Shown: positions 12,401 through 26,666, counted from the stretch's first letter. The stretch: 64,000 nucleotides of DNA from Sorex araneus (GCF_027595985.1 NC_073302.1:394868403-394932402), one strand, 5' to 3'. The notes: generated from the sequence alone by a model not told the origin. Numbers and translations: made by a program.

Positions 12401-12569
12401 GGGGCTGGAGCAATAGCACAGCGGGTGGGGTGTTGCCTTGCACTCGCTGACCCAGGTTTGATTCCCAGCATCCCATATGTCCCGTGAGCAACTCCAGGAG
12501 TAATTCCTGAGTGCAGAAACAGAATTAACCCCTGTGCATCGCCAGATATGACCCAAAAAGAAAAAAAAA
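12401..12569 (+). mobile_element. SOR-type SINE, type I, full length
   Basis: It runs from GGGGCTGGAGCAATAGCACA through CAGCATCCCATATGTCCCGT to ATGACCCAAAAAG and poly-A. The TSD GAATACTTTGGG (12389-12400) and GAATAATTTGGG (12570-12581) differs at one base. Confidence 0.93.
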
Positions 12570-12581
12570 GAATAATTTGGG

Positions 12582-15500
12582 ACTTGTACGTAGGTGGCAC
12601 TATTTTGAAAGTCATCGATGCCCACAATTTTTTTTGTAAAAATATATATAAATGACACAAATAGTTAGCTAACTTATAATTATTATTGACATAGACTAAT
12701 ATGAATGTAACAATTTATCTCTGAAAGTGGTAGGATCACAGAGTAATAACAGTTGTTAATGATGATAATAATAATTTAATTACTGCCCTATAGCAATTGT
12801 ACTCATATTCATCAAAGACCATTATTATCTAAATGTATAAATAAGAAAAGTAATTGCTTGGCATAATCATAAAGTCTTTATAAGGGATAACAATTTTTCT
12901 AATCTTGTTTTGATTGATAGTTTGTTTTAATAGGATACTATTTCAGCTTATGATAATATCTAGCTTCACACTCAATTTTTGTGCAGTACTCACCACTCTA
13001 CCACCGGTTTTCTAACGTCATTACACCAGGACAAGGGAAAGCAATTTTACCTTTTGTTGAAAAACAAGTAAGTGGATGTTGTTTTAGGTACTTCTTGGCA
13101 AACGGTTAAAAAAAAGTACTAAATATTATGAATGAATTATGTTCATATAACATAAGTAAGTCATATAATTATGTTACATGATAAAATATTTGCATTCCTC
13201 TGCTTTTAAACTTTACAAAAAGTAAAAATTCCCCCTCAACCTTAAGATTCCAGGTACTCAGATTCAGAATGTTCTCATCCATCTAGTCCTCTTTTATATA
13301 TTCTCTTTTAGGTCTTCATGATGTTGATTTTTTTCCCACTTAATTCATCTTCCTTATCCTTTAAAATGTGTCTCAGAAAACATAACTGCATTGGGTTACT
13401 TATCTGTTTTTCCAGTATTATTTTCACTAGACTATTAAATGTGTGAGAGCAAAAGCATACCTTTCCTCATCTTTCTCCTATGAGTATATGAGTATGTAGA
13501 GAGGTAATAGGCACAAATTAACTTTTTAAAATAAATATCTGAATATATTATCCTGACTTGTTTGGTCTAAATATTGAAAGTTTCTAACTAAGGAGAAATG
13601 AAAAATTACAATTCAGATTAAATGAACTCGCCCCACATCCATGAGACTTCATATTACTTCCTGTGACGGTTGGAGTGTCAAGCAAAACCTTGATACTTCC
13701 TGATGCCCTACATGCTGACTTCAAAAAAGAAATAGCAATAAAGTCTTTTCAGAAGAATATGTAGTATTGAACTAATGAAATATGTTTCCAGATGCGATTT
13801 GCAGATACCCTCAAAGTCATTGTTAGAGAGTATAAAACCATCAAGAGAAGGTACTATTCATTGTAGAAGAAGATCTAAAGTGGTCTGAAGTTTAATAGCA
13901 TATATATACATATATAATTTGAATTTCATAAAATTTGAGAGTACTAAACATTTATAAGATATCAACTGTGACTAGTTACACAAGTAAAAGGGCCTTTTAT
14001 AAATTATTGATAATAAAGAAGGAATCTGAATATCTTTGATAGGGAAAAATCTTAATTTTTGCCTATGTTCTCTGTAGGGAAAGAATTACAAAATTACTGT
14101 CATATGAGCTGGCAATAAGGCATCATAGGAATATGTTGGTATTAGTGAATTCTGATCAATCCCTGAAATACTTGATTTTAGACTTACTTGTTTTAAAAAA
14201 AAGTCATCATTGATTACATATGCCAAATTAAAGGGATTTAATAGAGGAACACTCATTTTACTCTTATCAGAATAAATTTTAATGATTTTTTTTCTTTATT
14301 AGTTATTTGTTTCTTCATTTCTCAAACTAATGATACTATAGAAGTCATCCTAGATACAATTAATTAAAAATAGGGCAAAATCATATCCTAAAATGTGTAC
14401 AATTGTAACATATTTTTTATGAAGACCAATAGTGGAAAATGGAAATATTCCGTTGTTATCAATCAACAATGAATTACTGATTTTACTCTATAAAGTGTAG
14501 ATCATGTTTGTAAGAAGAAAGTGCCAACTAACCAAAACAATATGTGTATTCTATTACTCTTCCCATTATATGTTTGACAAAATAAAATGGACCTACCCAA
14601 ACCACAATATCAGGTTATGTATCCAACTGGATTTTGTTTATTTGAATCAATATACAGGATTGTGCACGTTTATGGGTTTATATTACCACAGCCACAGATG
14701 TAGCCACTGAATATATGACATTTTTACATAGATGCACATGTTTTCAATGATGCTAAACTTAATAATTTATGTATTTTTTATATAGCCCATGAGACTGAAA
14801 GGCAGCCAAAGAGAGCCACATCTAGAAATGTTGCTGATGTAAACTAAATTAAGTTTAGTAAAATGTTGTGCAAACAAAATGAAAATTAAAAATAAAGCAC
14901 ATGTATCAAATGTAGTTTTAGGACTAGTCAAATTCTGTGGGTTACAAAGGTTAAAGACATCATGGATGTCCATTAAATGTTAAAAGAGAGCAATTTTTGT
15001 CTGGTGCCCAGAATAATATCCCCTCTTGTTTTAGCAGATTGTACACATAAAAGAGAACATCCTTTACCCATCTGTGATGAAACACAGACAGTAGTAGCTG
15101 CAATGAAGCCATCAAAACACTGAATAATTAGAAAATAGCTTCAGAGAGATACTGAATTTAAAGGGCAACTGTGACAGGAAAAGCACCTAAGTCTCATGAT
15201 TACAATAACAAAAGCTCTTACCTGAAACTTGCTTTTTCTTAGAATTAAGACTTAGTTATTTCAACTGATAATATATAAATGAAGTGAAAAATGTCACTGG
15301 AATTCTGCAGGCTAACTTTTCAAAAGAATTTTTATTCTTAAAGCAAGACATGTATTAAGTTGCTCTCAGCATTTGTGGAAATTATTCAAGTCTATTGAGT
15401 CTTATCATATGCTATTATTGAAAATAAAAACTATTTTTAGTCCATAATTATCTGTTTGTTAATTGAACATGCTATAGTATTTAGTTCACTATTCATTAAT

Positions 15501-16097
15501 CAAATAGGCTACAAGAAAGACAATGACCACAATTTGTGTGTTCAGATATGACAACGTTCAATTTTCAAAAGTACTTTGCTTTATATCTGGAAAAACTTAT
15601 ATTATATATTATTAGCACTAAAACTCCTAAATGCATTCTAACAAATGTTAAGACTTACAATTTATAAATGTTAGAAAAAAAGTGCAAGCATGAGCAACTT
15701 TAATATTTGACAAAATAAACTTTCTTAAGAGTAAAATTAGGCAATGAACAGTGTAATGCATTCGTACAAACAATTATTACATGAGATTTCAGTTAACAGA
15801 TATTTTTACATGGCACGCAATTAGATGATGTAAAGTTGTTATAAACTGAATGGAAAAGATAACAAATAATAATCAGTCTATGTTTTGAAAGTAATAACAT
15901 AAATATATAAATTTCTTCTTAAAAGATTCTGTTACCAAAGTCCCAATGTCAAAACGGTTGCCTTTGGTAAATCAATGAACTCAGGTTAACTTATTACAGT
16001 TGTTTACAATGTTGATTTTAAAAAGAAGAAATTATTTTATCTGATTGCACAAATACTTACTTATGCCAACATATATTACACACAATTCACAACGATT
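12582..16097. other. Non-repetitive AT-rich DNA
   Basis: No gene, RNA or clear repeat recognised. The stretch near 15000-15240 is somewhat richer in G+C and could be a conserved non-coding segment, but I cannot test that here. Confidence 0.45.
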
Positions 16098-16290
16098 TTA
16101 ATTTTTTTAAATTTTTTTATTTTATTTTATGAATCACTGTGAGACACAGTTATAGACTTGCAAATTTGCATGCTTACATTTTGGTCATACCCATCCCTCC
16201 ACACTTGCTCATTCTCCACCATCATTGTTTCCAATATCCCTCCCCTCTTGATTCCCCTCCAATCTCTGTGGCAGGCACGCACTATGACTC
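16098..16290 (-). mobile_element. LINE-1 3' UTR end, 5'-truncated, reverse
   Basis: Reading from the T-rich side, it matches the reverse of the L1 3' end seen at 42900-43115: TGAATCACTGTGAGACACAG, ACTTGCAAATTTGCATGC, CCATCCCTCC, CCACCATCATTG and TCTGTGGCAGGCA. It is diverged. Confidence 0.65.
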
Positions 16291-17299
16291 TTTTAAAAAA
16301 TAAATGCAAAATTCCCATGTAAGACTAAAAAAAAAAAAAAAGAAAAAGAAATGGAAGAAATCACATAGGTGTTATGTATCTCAGAAGAATTAATGAACCA
16401 AACTAGTATCAGGAAAATACTGCCTTAACAGATGCAAGTTTGTACCTCAGGCTGGAGCTTTCCAGCAGACATTTTGTTCTGTTTAAATGTTAAGAATCCA
16501 AATATCATATGAAATAAAATGCGAAGAATTGCTTTCCTCCACCTAAAGAAAAAGGCACAGGCCCTTTGAATCCTTTCTGAAGGCTTCAGCACAATAAAAG
16601 ACAAAGGAGCAAAGGAAAAGTGAAGAACAGTAACTGAGTTAACAAATGTTTTGAATGAGTCACGTTTATCATATATTTTTACCAATTTTCAGAAGCTTTT
16701 CTCAGTGACTTCATATCTTAGAAATGCCTTAAATTTCCTTGTTAGCCTGTTCTTCCTCTTTGGTTAAGAATCCTTGACTCCAATGCATGGCAACACACAG
16801 GGAAAGGAATTAAGGAAAGAGGGAATGCCCTCTCAAAGCACCCTGCTTCCTAACACTTAATGCAGTTCAGATTTCTAATTTGAAAGTGCTAATTTGGTAA
16901 CATCTGTCTCTCAATTAAATCTTGAGTTGAAAGACTTCTCACAGTATTCGATTAAGTTTCTGTAGCATTGTCTGATGAATAATAGATAGACAGCCAATAT
17001 AAGATCTGATGAATGAAGCAGAAGCAACTGTAACAAAATCCTTTGGTCTAATCCATCTGAAGATCACAGTAAGTAGTAAACCTAATGGCCCTGCAGAAAA
17101 TATATTGACTTACAGCTTACAATATTTACAGATCAAACAAATTAAAGGAAGCAGTGCTTGGCATAAGCTAGCAGAGTGCTTTTGATTCTTCTCTCTTTGT
17201 TGCCCTAGAATATGTAAAACAGTTTCTATTTCTAAAAATAATAGTACTCAAAATAATTCTTAAGCCTGATGAATATTTATTTTTAAATCTATTGCATTG
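16291..17299. other. Non-repetitive DNA with moderate complexity
   Basis: No gene supported. Apart from an A-run near 16328-16348 there are no repeats. The stretch 16900-17220 is less AT-rich than its surroundings. Confidence 0.4.
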
Positions 17300-17465
17300 A
17301 GTCAAGATAAATGTACAAAGGATAAGACACTTGTTTTAAATGTAGATGACCTGGATTCAATTCCTAGAACAACATATGGTCCCCGTGCAGCACCAGTAGT
17401 CATCTCTGAGCACAAAGTCAGGAGTAAACACTAACCATAGTCAGAGTGGCCTAAAAACACCAAAA
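17300..17465 (+). mobile_element. Old SOR-type SINE, type I, feeding a microsatellite tail
   Basis: The landmarks AAAGGATAAGACACTTG, the diverged B box GGATTCAATTCC, CATATGGTCCCCGTG and GAGCACAAAGTCAGGAGTAA are in order. The A-rich tail CACCAAAAAAAAGG runs directly into the purine microsatellite. Confidence 0.6.
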
Positions 17466-18140
<675 letters not shown>

Positions 18141-18149
18141 GAGCAAACT

Positions 18150-19089
18150 ATTGTGGATATGCTAAATAATGTGGTTACTAATGTAAATGAAAATATGATC
18201 CATAATATTTTATTCATTTAAGACCATTTATTCATGTAGCTAACTGGAATTCTTCAATTTTATCTTTCTTCTGTATAATCTCCTAATTAATCCTAAATTA
18301 TTTATGCACATATGGTTGATTTTCATTTAACTTTGGAATATCAAATGAGGGTAATTTGAGGAATTCATTAAAAATACAAACTAAATAGCAATGAGAACTT
18401 ATCTTGCTTATCTAGAGTTGTTTAAAAACATTTCAAAAATTATTTGTCATCTACCTACATAAATGTTAAATATTGTGTTGAACTAATCAAAGGCAATAAT
18501 GATAGATATCTTCCCTGGTATAGAATATTATGTTTTCTTAATAAAATTTAAAAAATTAATGATATTGCTTAGCTAGCATCCACTAAAAAGGCTGTGATAC
18601 ATCATACAATCAATAACAAGTGTATATTAGTGGTGAATTGCTCATGAACTAATCATGTGACATTGGGAAAATCACTTTAATTTCCAGTTTTTCATTTGTA
18701 AATATAGGAGGATAGATAAATTTCAAACTTAAAGTTTCTTGATTTTTTATGGTAACCCCAGGAGTTACCATTCCAGTTCTGATGTTTTTGCATAGTATGG
18801 GTTGTTAAACTTGATTACATTATAGTCTGTCATATTTAGTAGTAACTAAGACAAAAACTTAGAATTGCACTATAGTATTATTCTTGTGTTGCTGTTTTAA
18901 AAAAGCATCAACACACACAAAAATATTATTTTAATGGGGCTTGACAATAGTTAAATATGTAAACACTGCAAGTAAAATGTTTAGAGTCAAAAATTCAAAG
19001 ACTAGTTGATCTTTCATTACTAATAAAAAAATGCTGAGTTTTAGATTCTTACTGGTTGGATGTTTGATAGAAAAATCTATTTGTAGAAG
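18150..19089. other. Non-repetitive AT-rich DNA
   Basis: Nothing recognised. Confidence 0.45.
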
Positions 19090-19305
19090 TTGGAGAGAGG
19101 ACAGGAGAGTTATACTATTTACTTTTCAGAAGATCAACCCATATTTAAGCCCTCTCACTACCTATTATTCCTTTAGTTCTGTCAGGAATGATCCCTGAAC
19201 AAAGAGCCAGAAGTAAGCCCTGAACATGATTGAATGTGCTCCCAAACCCCTCCAAACAAAACAAAACAAAACAAACAAACAAACAAAAAACAAAAAAAAA
19301 AACCA
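19090..19305 (+). mobile_element. Old SOR-type SINE with (CAAA)n tail
   Basis: GAGAGGACAGGAGAGTTATA, AGGAATGATCCCTGAACAAA and GAGCCAGAAGTAAGCCCTGA are followed by a CAAAA/CAAA tail at 19255-19305. Confidence 0.5.
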
Positions 19306-19330
19306 TCATTAGATGTAAGAGGAAAAGTCA

Positions 19331-19568
19331 TTGTCACTGTCATCCCGCTGCTCATCTATTTGCTTGAGAGGGCACCAGTTTTAACGTCTCCATTGTGAGA
19401 CTTGTTACTATTTTTGGCATATCGGATATGCCACGGGTAGCTTGCCAGCCTCTGCCATGCGGGCGAGATACTCTTGGTAGTTTGCCAGGCTCTCTGAGAG
19501 GAATTGAACCCTGGTCTCCTGCGTGCAAGGTGAATGCCTTACCTGCTGCGCTACCATGCTCCAGCCCA
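19331..19568 (-). mobile_element. SOR-type SINE, type II, reverse, full length
   Basis: It runs from reversed tail TTGTCACTGTCATCCC through GTCTCCATTGTGAGACTTGT and GAGGAATTGAACCCTGGTCT to GCTGCGCTACCATGCTCCAG. The TSD AGGAAAAGTCA is perfect (19320-19330 and 19571-19581). Confidence 0.93.
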
Positions 19569-19581
19569 ATAGGAAAAGTCA

Positions 19582-21475
19582 GCTAAATAACCTAAAATGA
19601 AGATAAAAGGTAATAATGATAGTAAATAAGGGTTCTTTTAGCTCTTTAAAGCTTTAAAATCACTATTTCTGAGACACTGGTTGCCCTCTCAGTAGTGCTA
19701 TAATTTTATGCATTTAGTCTCTACCTATTCTGTTCCCCTCTTCTCTTCTGGAGCTCCTCCTTATTTATAAATGTCTAGCTAAAATTTGCCCAAGGAATAA
19801 GATTGTATTTGGAGAGAGTGATATCTATAATCTACATAAAGCATTAGTAGTATAACAGTGGTTCTTGTGTAGGTGTATATTCCTAAAATCTGCATTTTCA
19901 TGTACTTATAAAAATGACATTCTTATTAATTCATATTTGTCATCAATTATATAAGTAGACACATTATTTAGTTTATTTGGTTAAAGACATGTCATCAGAT
20001 TATTCCATAAGCAAATTTTATTACCAGATTTTGTTATGAATTATTGGAAAGTTAACCTTGTGGAAGACTGACCTGGGGTTATATAGCCCCTTTAGGTCAT
20101 CAAGTCTGGTGTGGTTAAGTAAGATTAGTGAGCTGTGAAAGTCAATTTTCCTTAGATTGGAGGCTCATATAGCTTATACTTGTCTTTTCTCAAAGTTACC
20201 GATCTTTTAAAGGATGAAATGAGCATATCTACATTATGTGTAAAATTGTGGATTTTCTTTGCTGTTTAAAGCTATATAATAAAGTATATCTGAGAACGAT
20301 AAAGTTTATAGGCGCCTGGCTTACACTTACTTTCTTTACCACCTTCTCTTCTCACATTTCCTAGTGACAGTGTAGGGTGATGGCTGATGGAGTAGGTGAG
20401 TATAAGGAAAGCTTATCAGCTTCTCAGAGTCACCATTGCTGCTACTCCAGGCTGAGATGTCCATTTTTTAAATGCATTTTTTTACAGGATATGCTAAATT
20501 CATATTTTAGAAAATGTCAAATTTGCAAGTAACAAAATAAAAATTAGGCTTTAGCTGAAGCAAATTCATGCCCCATAATCACAGAGTGACTTCCTCAAAT
20601 CCAAGAAAATGTTCAAACATTATCTTAAAATTATTTCTTCCCCAATTTTAATAAGTTGATCATTGAAATGTATTAATTTCTTAATAATGGCCATAACTTT
20701 TTTGTGTAATTATTCTATCTTAAATACTTAATATCTTATGGATATTCAACTTTCATCTTGGTTGCTATGGTGATCTAAATGTAAATAAAGGTTATTTTTA
20801 AATTAGTCTTTTATGTAAAGACTTAGGTAAGGGGTTATTCAACTTGTTTTACAACATTTATATGTAAAGCTTTGACGTTACTGTTACTTCTCTGCCCCCA
20901 ATATGTTAAAAAAAAGTTAAAATTGATAGTTACTTGATAAATTTAATTGTGTGGCTCAGATGATTAAAGTATTTTTAACAACTAGTTACTGAACTGTCAA
21001 ATATTATACAAGCTTGAAAATTTGGTCTAAATAAATTAGCAGGTAGTGTATTATTTAAACAGGAATAAAAAGTTTGAAAAAGATTTCTCTTTTGAGATGA
21101 GTAAAAGAAAGAAGGTAACATCTTCCAACTCCTCAGTGGGTTCTGTAAATGATGATACCATTAGTAATTTATTACAGTTTTTATCTACACATAGTTAATT
21201 CTGTGTCATAGCAATTGAGGAAGATAATGGGAAAGAACTAGGAAAGAATGGCTTATCTTCTAGATAACATACACTTGCTAAGTGTAGTTTTGAATACAGC
21301 ACAAATGAAAGTTCTTAAAAATCAAACTGATTTTTTTAATTAAAGTAGGGAAAAGATGTCAATCAGATATTTCCCAATTAATATTGCTTTAGTTAGATAG
21401 TAGTAGGGTATGTGTTTGCTATCTGGTTAGGACAACATCAATTCAGTGAGAAGTCTAAAAATTACCTTCGGGTGC
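19582..21475. other. Non-repetitive AT-rich DNA
   Basis: No gene or repeat recognised. Confidence 0.45.
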
Positions 21476-21650
21476 CAAGAATCTAGTGCAATGGTAGAAC
21501 GTTTGCCTTGCTTATGTGAGGTCCTGGGTTCAATTCCTAATAACTTTAGAAAAACAAATTGCCTTTATGGCACGGGAGATAGTTAAACATATATATATGT
21601 GAGACTCTGAATCCCTGGCACTACCTCCTGGTATGACCCTTATTTTTAAA
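21476..21650 (+). mobile_element. Two old SOR-type SINE fragments
   Basis: Bases 21476-21552 resemble a SINE head (CAATGGTAGAACGTTTGCCT, GGGTTCAATTCC). Bases 21568-21650 show GGGAGATAGTTAAAC and CTGGCACTACCTCCTGGTAT. Both are diverged and incomplete. Confidence 0.4.
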
Positions 21651-21854
21651 AATAATCATACTTAGTTTTCCATGTAATATAGAGGCTTAACATCTATCAG
21701 TGAATTTTAATTTGTAACTATCAAAATAAATATAAATAATATCCAGGTGATTATTAAGCAGTATATCTATACTAATGGAATTTTGAACTATTATACTTTT
21801 CTACGGTTTCTACTAAGTATTCCGTTGGTAGTATTTGTATTTGTATTTGTCATT

Positions 21855-22074
21855 GCATGAAAGTGCCTGGCAAGCTCTCTGTGGCATATTTGATATGCCA
21901 AATACAGGAATAATAACTAGTCTCATCCCCTGATCCTGAAAAGAGCCTCCAGTCATTGGGAAAAACAAGTAAGGAGAGGCTGCTAAAATCTCAGTGCTGG
22001 GATGAGTGGAGATGTTACCCACTTGAGTAAATTGATAAACAATGGGATGACAATGATACAGTGATACAGTGACT
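21855..22074 (+). mobile_element. SOR-type SINE, type III, headless
   Basis: It starts at GTGCCTGGCAAGCTCTCTGT, continues with CCTGATCCTGAAAAGAGCCT and GGAGAGGCTGCTAAAATCTC, and ends CAATGATACAGTGATACAGT. The tRNA-like head is absent. Confidence 0.8.
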
Positions 22075-22484
22075 TTATCTACACATAGCAAATGACCAAT
22101 ACACAGATCTAACTCTATATTGAACCTAAATTTAAAGACCAGTAAAGGTGAAATTTCATTAAAGCATTCCAAATATTAAATAAAACTTTAATGCTTCAAT
22201 GGTAAGGAAAATTAAAATTTTTATTTTAAAAATGATTACATGATAGCCATAACATAATTTATTTATATATATATATTTATATTTATATTTATATTTATTT
22301 ATGTTTCAATGTGTCTGTAAATTTGCAAAACCAATTGAAAATATTATTGATATTTGGATCTAAATAACATGACAGTATATCAGATCAGTACAATTGGCAT
22401 AAAATATAAAAATAAATAGCATTTCTAAATTTTACTTGGATTTTTAATTTTATTGGATACATATTTTGTTCAACATCTTTCTTC

Positions 22485-22762
22485 ACCAGGGCCCCTCAAA
22501 GGGGTTGGGTTGAGCCCCCACAGCCAAAGGCCTCCAAAACCCAGCCACAGCCATGCTCAAGGCTCCTCTCCACACGTTCCAAGCCTCATGCATGAAGGAA
22601 ACAGCAGAGGAACCCAGGTGTGTGGGACCCAGGGCTGAGATCTCTGAGCCTGCTCAGATCGGAACTGGGCCTCTTCAGTCCAGATTCTCCATTTTGCAGT
22701 AGGTAGGTAGTCACACCCAGAAACTGCCCTGGCGCTGTGTAATCCCATCAATGGCAAACATC
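22485..22762 (+). repeat. Unnamed interspersed module X, copy A
   Basis: Key segments are CAGCCATGCTCAAGGCTCC, TCATGCATGAAGGAAACAGC, GTGTGGGACCCAGGGCTGAG, GGAACTGGGCCTCTTCAG and TGTAATCCCATCAATGGC. The same segments recur in order at 23040-23390 (reverse) and 23590-23870 (forward). This copy stops at CAAACATCCA and is not joined to a type III SINE. I do not recognise the family. It is much richer in G+C than its surroundings. Confidence 0.8.
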
Positions 22763-22763
22763 C

Positions 22764-22793
22764 ATTATCATCATCATCATCATCATCATCTCA
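22764..22793. repeat. (ATC)n microsatellite
   Basis: Perfect ATC units at the junction between module X copy A and the reverse composite copy B. Confidence 0.9.
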
Positions 22794-22799
22794 TTGATT

Positions 22800-23397
22800 G
22801 TCAAATTTTTCGAGCAGTCTCAGTACCATCTCCATTCATCCTATCCCTGAGATTTTTGAAGCCTGTCCTTACTAGTCCTTCCCAATGATGTCGCACTGGG
22901 GGCTCTTTCAGGGTCAGGGGAATGAGACACAGCATTGTTACTGTTTTGGCATATGAATACACCATGGGGAGTTTGCAAAGCTCTCTCATGTGGGCAGGAA
23001 ACTCTCCGTAGTCTGCTGGTTCTCCCAGAGGGAGAGGTAGGCTATAAGATGTTGTGCAGGTGAGAAGGGGCCTCGAGGTTTCAGGAGCTTGCTTTTAAGT
23101 CCCTGGATGTTGGCCATTGATGGGATTACAGGGGGGGGGGGGCGGGGGGAGTCCCCGGGGGTGACTACCTAGCTACTGGAAAATAGGAGATCTGGACAGA
23201 AGAGGTCTAGTCCCGGTCCAAGCAGGCTTGGAGTCTCAGCCCTGGGTCCCACACACTTAGATTCCTCTGTCGGTACCTTCATGCGTGAGGCTCATCTGAA
23301 CCTGTGGAGAGGGGCCTTAAGCATGGCTGTGGCTAAGGCTCTGGAGGTCTTTGGCCGCAGGAGCTCTGTTCGGGGTGGGGAGGGATGACAGTGCTAT
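22800..23397 (-). mobile_element. Composite repeat copy B (module X + type III SINE), reverse
   Basis: Read on the minus strand, module X (GGCCAAAGACCTCCAGAGCC, CAGCCATGCTTAAGGCC, GTAATCCCATCAATGGCC) runs into a SINE body. The SINE part shows GGGAGAACCAGCAGACTACG, TTTGCAAACTCCCCATGG, CCCTGACCCTGAAAGAGC and AGGATGAATGGAGATGG. A run of G at 23131-23150 interrupts the module. The order is the same as in copy C, so the two parts moved or were duplicated together. Confidence 0.75.
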
Positions 23398-24130
<733 letters not shown>

Positions 24131-24140
24131 GTATAAACAT

Positions 24141-24406
24141 ACCTCTTGGAGAGCCCAGCAAGCTACCGAGAGTATCCCGCCCACATGGGCAGAGCCTGGC
24201 AAGCTACATGTGGCGTATTCAATATGCCAAAATCAGTAATGATAGGTCTTATTCCCCTGACCCTGAAAGAGCCTCCAATTGTTGGGAAAGACAAGGAAGG
24301 AGAGGGTGCTAAAATCTCAGTTGCTGAGAGGAATAGAGATGTTACTGATGCCTGCTTAAGTAAATTTACGAATAACGGGATGACAGTGATACAGTGATAT
24401 ATATGA
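24141..24406 (+). mobile_element. SOR-type SINE, type III, headless
   Basis: It starts CTCTTGGAGAGCCCAGCAAG, continues with CTACCGAGAGTATCCCGCCC and CCTGACCCTGAAAGAGCCTC, and ends GGGATGACAGTGATACAGTG. Confidence 0.85.
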
Positions 24407-24876
24407 TTGTAAGAATCTATTTCTCATAGAATCACTGATTATATAGCTGTTTAGATATGGAAACTATAATGTGGAAATAGGTACTTGTCATAAAACACTT
24501 TTGAGTATAACACTGAGACAAACTAATTATTTTGAAACTTACAGTTTTGAAGACTCATTGTACTCTGTCTTTCCATTCCACACCAGGTCAATGCTGAGAC
24601 TCTACATTACTTTCTACTTCTTGTCTTAACCATCAAATTTTATTCTAAATATCTGAGTATCACTTTGCTCTTTATACATTAAAGACACCTAACTATAATT
24701 TCTGCACATAGGAAGATAAAAGTTTAAAAATTACTTTTCTGAACCATTGATTGTCTTCTGGTCTGACACAATGTCTGTCTTCTTGTCCAGTAGATTTCTG
24801 TAAGTTTTTGTCAGGAGGCTTATTAATATCATAACTAATAATCAAAATTTAACTTGCTATAAATCATAAAATCATA
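24407..24876. other. Non-repetitive AT-rich DNA
   Basis: Nothing recognised. Confidence 0.45.
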
Positions 24877-25050
24877 GGCACTGAAGCAGTATCTCAGAGG
24901 GTAGGGTGCTTGCCTCACATGTGGTTGACCCAGGGTTTGATCTCTGGATTCCCATATGGTCACTAGATCCCTGACAGGACTGATCACTGAGCACAAAACC
25001 AGGAGTAAGCCCTGAGCACTGCTGAGTGTTCCTTTCCCTCAAAAAAAAGT
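24877..25050 (+). mobile_element. Old SOR-type SINE, type I
   Basis: CACTGAAGCAGTATCTCAGA, GGGTAGGGTGCTTGCCT, TTCCCATATGGTCACTAGAT and CAGGAGTAAGCCCTGAGCAC are followed by an A-rich tail. Confidence 0.72.
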
Positions 25051-26286
25051 AAATAAATAAGTGAAAGAGGAGGATGAATTAATTAAAAGTGATAGGTTAA
25101 TTTTTTTTTTTTGCTAAAATACTAGGATGCATTTGTGCTATATTGAAGACTTCATTTACTGTTTAACAAGTGAAGGATTCCACAATTTCTTTTAATGTTA
25201 CAGTTAATATATGTAACTGGTAGTGCATAGTTGGTTTGAGCTAAAATACTATAGTACCTGTCCATCCTCCAAGTTTACCTAATCACCTAATCCTGTTTTT
25301 TTTGCTAAACACCAAAATTCTGTCCACATCATGCTGCTGCTATTGAATCAAAAATATAAATTGGGGGTATTTTAGGAAACTGATACTCATCAAGAATCAC
25401 ATAACTTATTTTGGGGGAAGGAATAGACCCAGCTTAATTCTTCTTTTGACTCCAATTTATAAGAGTATGGTAGATTTGGTAAAGATACATTAGAGAGCTA
25501 GTCATTGTATGCAAACTAACTGAAGAATTAAAAATTGATCCTCTTGCAGACTGTTGTGAATTACTTACCTTTTTTTTATATATATATTTGCCATAGTTGG
25601 GTAAGCTTTTGGTTTTGACAGGTGAAAGGAATGACTCTTCATGGAAAGATTCGCAAACTGATACATTTTCATTTTCTAAAACACTATGCAAATAGCTTAT
25701 TACATTTCTAGTAAGTTTTATTATCATATTTTTATCACATAAAAATGGGTGTACAATCTATTTTAAACTAAGCTTAAAATCAAATTGCCAAACCAAACTG
25801 CTAACCATTGATTTTTAATCTTTTACAGTAAGATCACGTTGCAGCAACTTAGTTATTCAGAGGAAATGTTCAAGGACAAATGCTTCTCTTGAAACTACTA
25901 GAGCCATTATTGGAGCTGTAGACAACTTTAGAAGATCCTGCCAGGGCTGTGGTTACATGGGCCTCGGGCACTGATCTCAGAGTGTTTTCGAGAGCTAGTG
26001 AGGGATGAGATAAATATAGCTAGACATGAAATGCTATTAAGCCTGACAAATTAAAGACCATTAGCTGGTCTAATCGTGGGTTTTAATGGAGAAGTTTTAC
26101 CATCTCTCTGAATAACAGAAAAAAAGTCAAAGAAGTCATTGATGGAAAAATCATTCCTAGTGGATGAAATTATGGCAACCAAGTCACAACAGCCACATTA
26201 CATTACAGCAAACATAATACAGGTCACTTTATACTGCAGCAAAAAGCTGTAGCATGAAGCTTTTTGTGTATGCTATAACTTTTGTA
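25051..26286. other. Non-repetitive DNA, part possibly conserved
   Basis: No gene supported. The stretch 25925-26160 has the look of a conserved non-coding element: balanced composition and several TAAT/ATTA cores (TATTAAGCC, GACCATTAGC, GTCTAATCG, TTTAATGG). This is inference only. Confidence 0.4.
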
Positions 26287-26298
26287 TAGCAGGAGTTT

Positions 26299-26654
26299 CT
26301 TTTCTTTTCTTTTCTTTTCTTTTCTTTTCTTTTCTTTTCTTTTCTTTTCTTTTCTTTTCTTTTCTTTTCTTTTCTTTTCTTTTCTTTTCTTTTCTCTTCT
26401 TTTAAATTTTATTGAATCACTGTGAGATAGTTACAAGCTTGCATGTTTGGGTTACAATCTCACAATGATCAAACACCTATTCCTCCACCAGTACACATTC
26501 CCTACCACCAATATCCCGGGTATAGCCTCCTTTCCCACCCTCCCCCTGCTTCCATGGCAGACAATATTCCCCATACTCTCTCTCTACTTTTTGGCATTAT
26601 GGCTTGCAACACAGACACTGAGAAGTCATCACATTTGTTCTATTATCTACTTTC
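26299..26654 (-). mobile_element. 5'-truncated LINE-1 3' end with (AAAAG)n tail, reverse
   Basis: Bases 26299-26400 are (TTTTC)n, the complement of an (AAAAG)n tail. Bases 26401-26654 are the reverse of the L1 3' UTR also present at 42860-43115 (TTTATTGAATCACTGTGAGA, CTTGCATGTTTGGGTT, AGACAATATTCCCCATACTC, TGGCATTATGGCTTGCAACA). The direct repeat TAGCAGGAGTTT / TAGCAGGCGTTT (26287-26298 and 26655-26666) gives the insertion ends. Confidence 0.9.
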
Positions 26655-26666
26655 TAGCAGGCGTTT

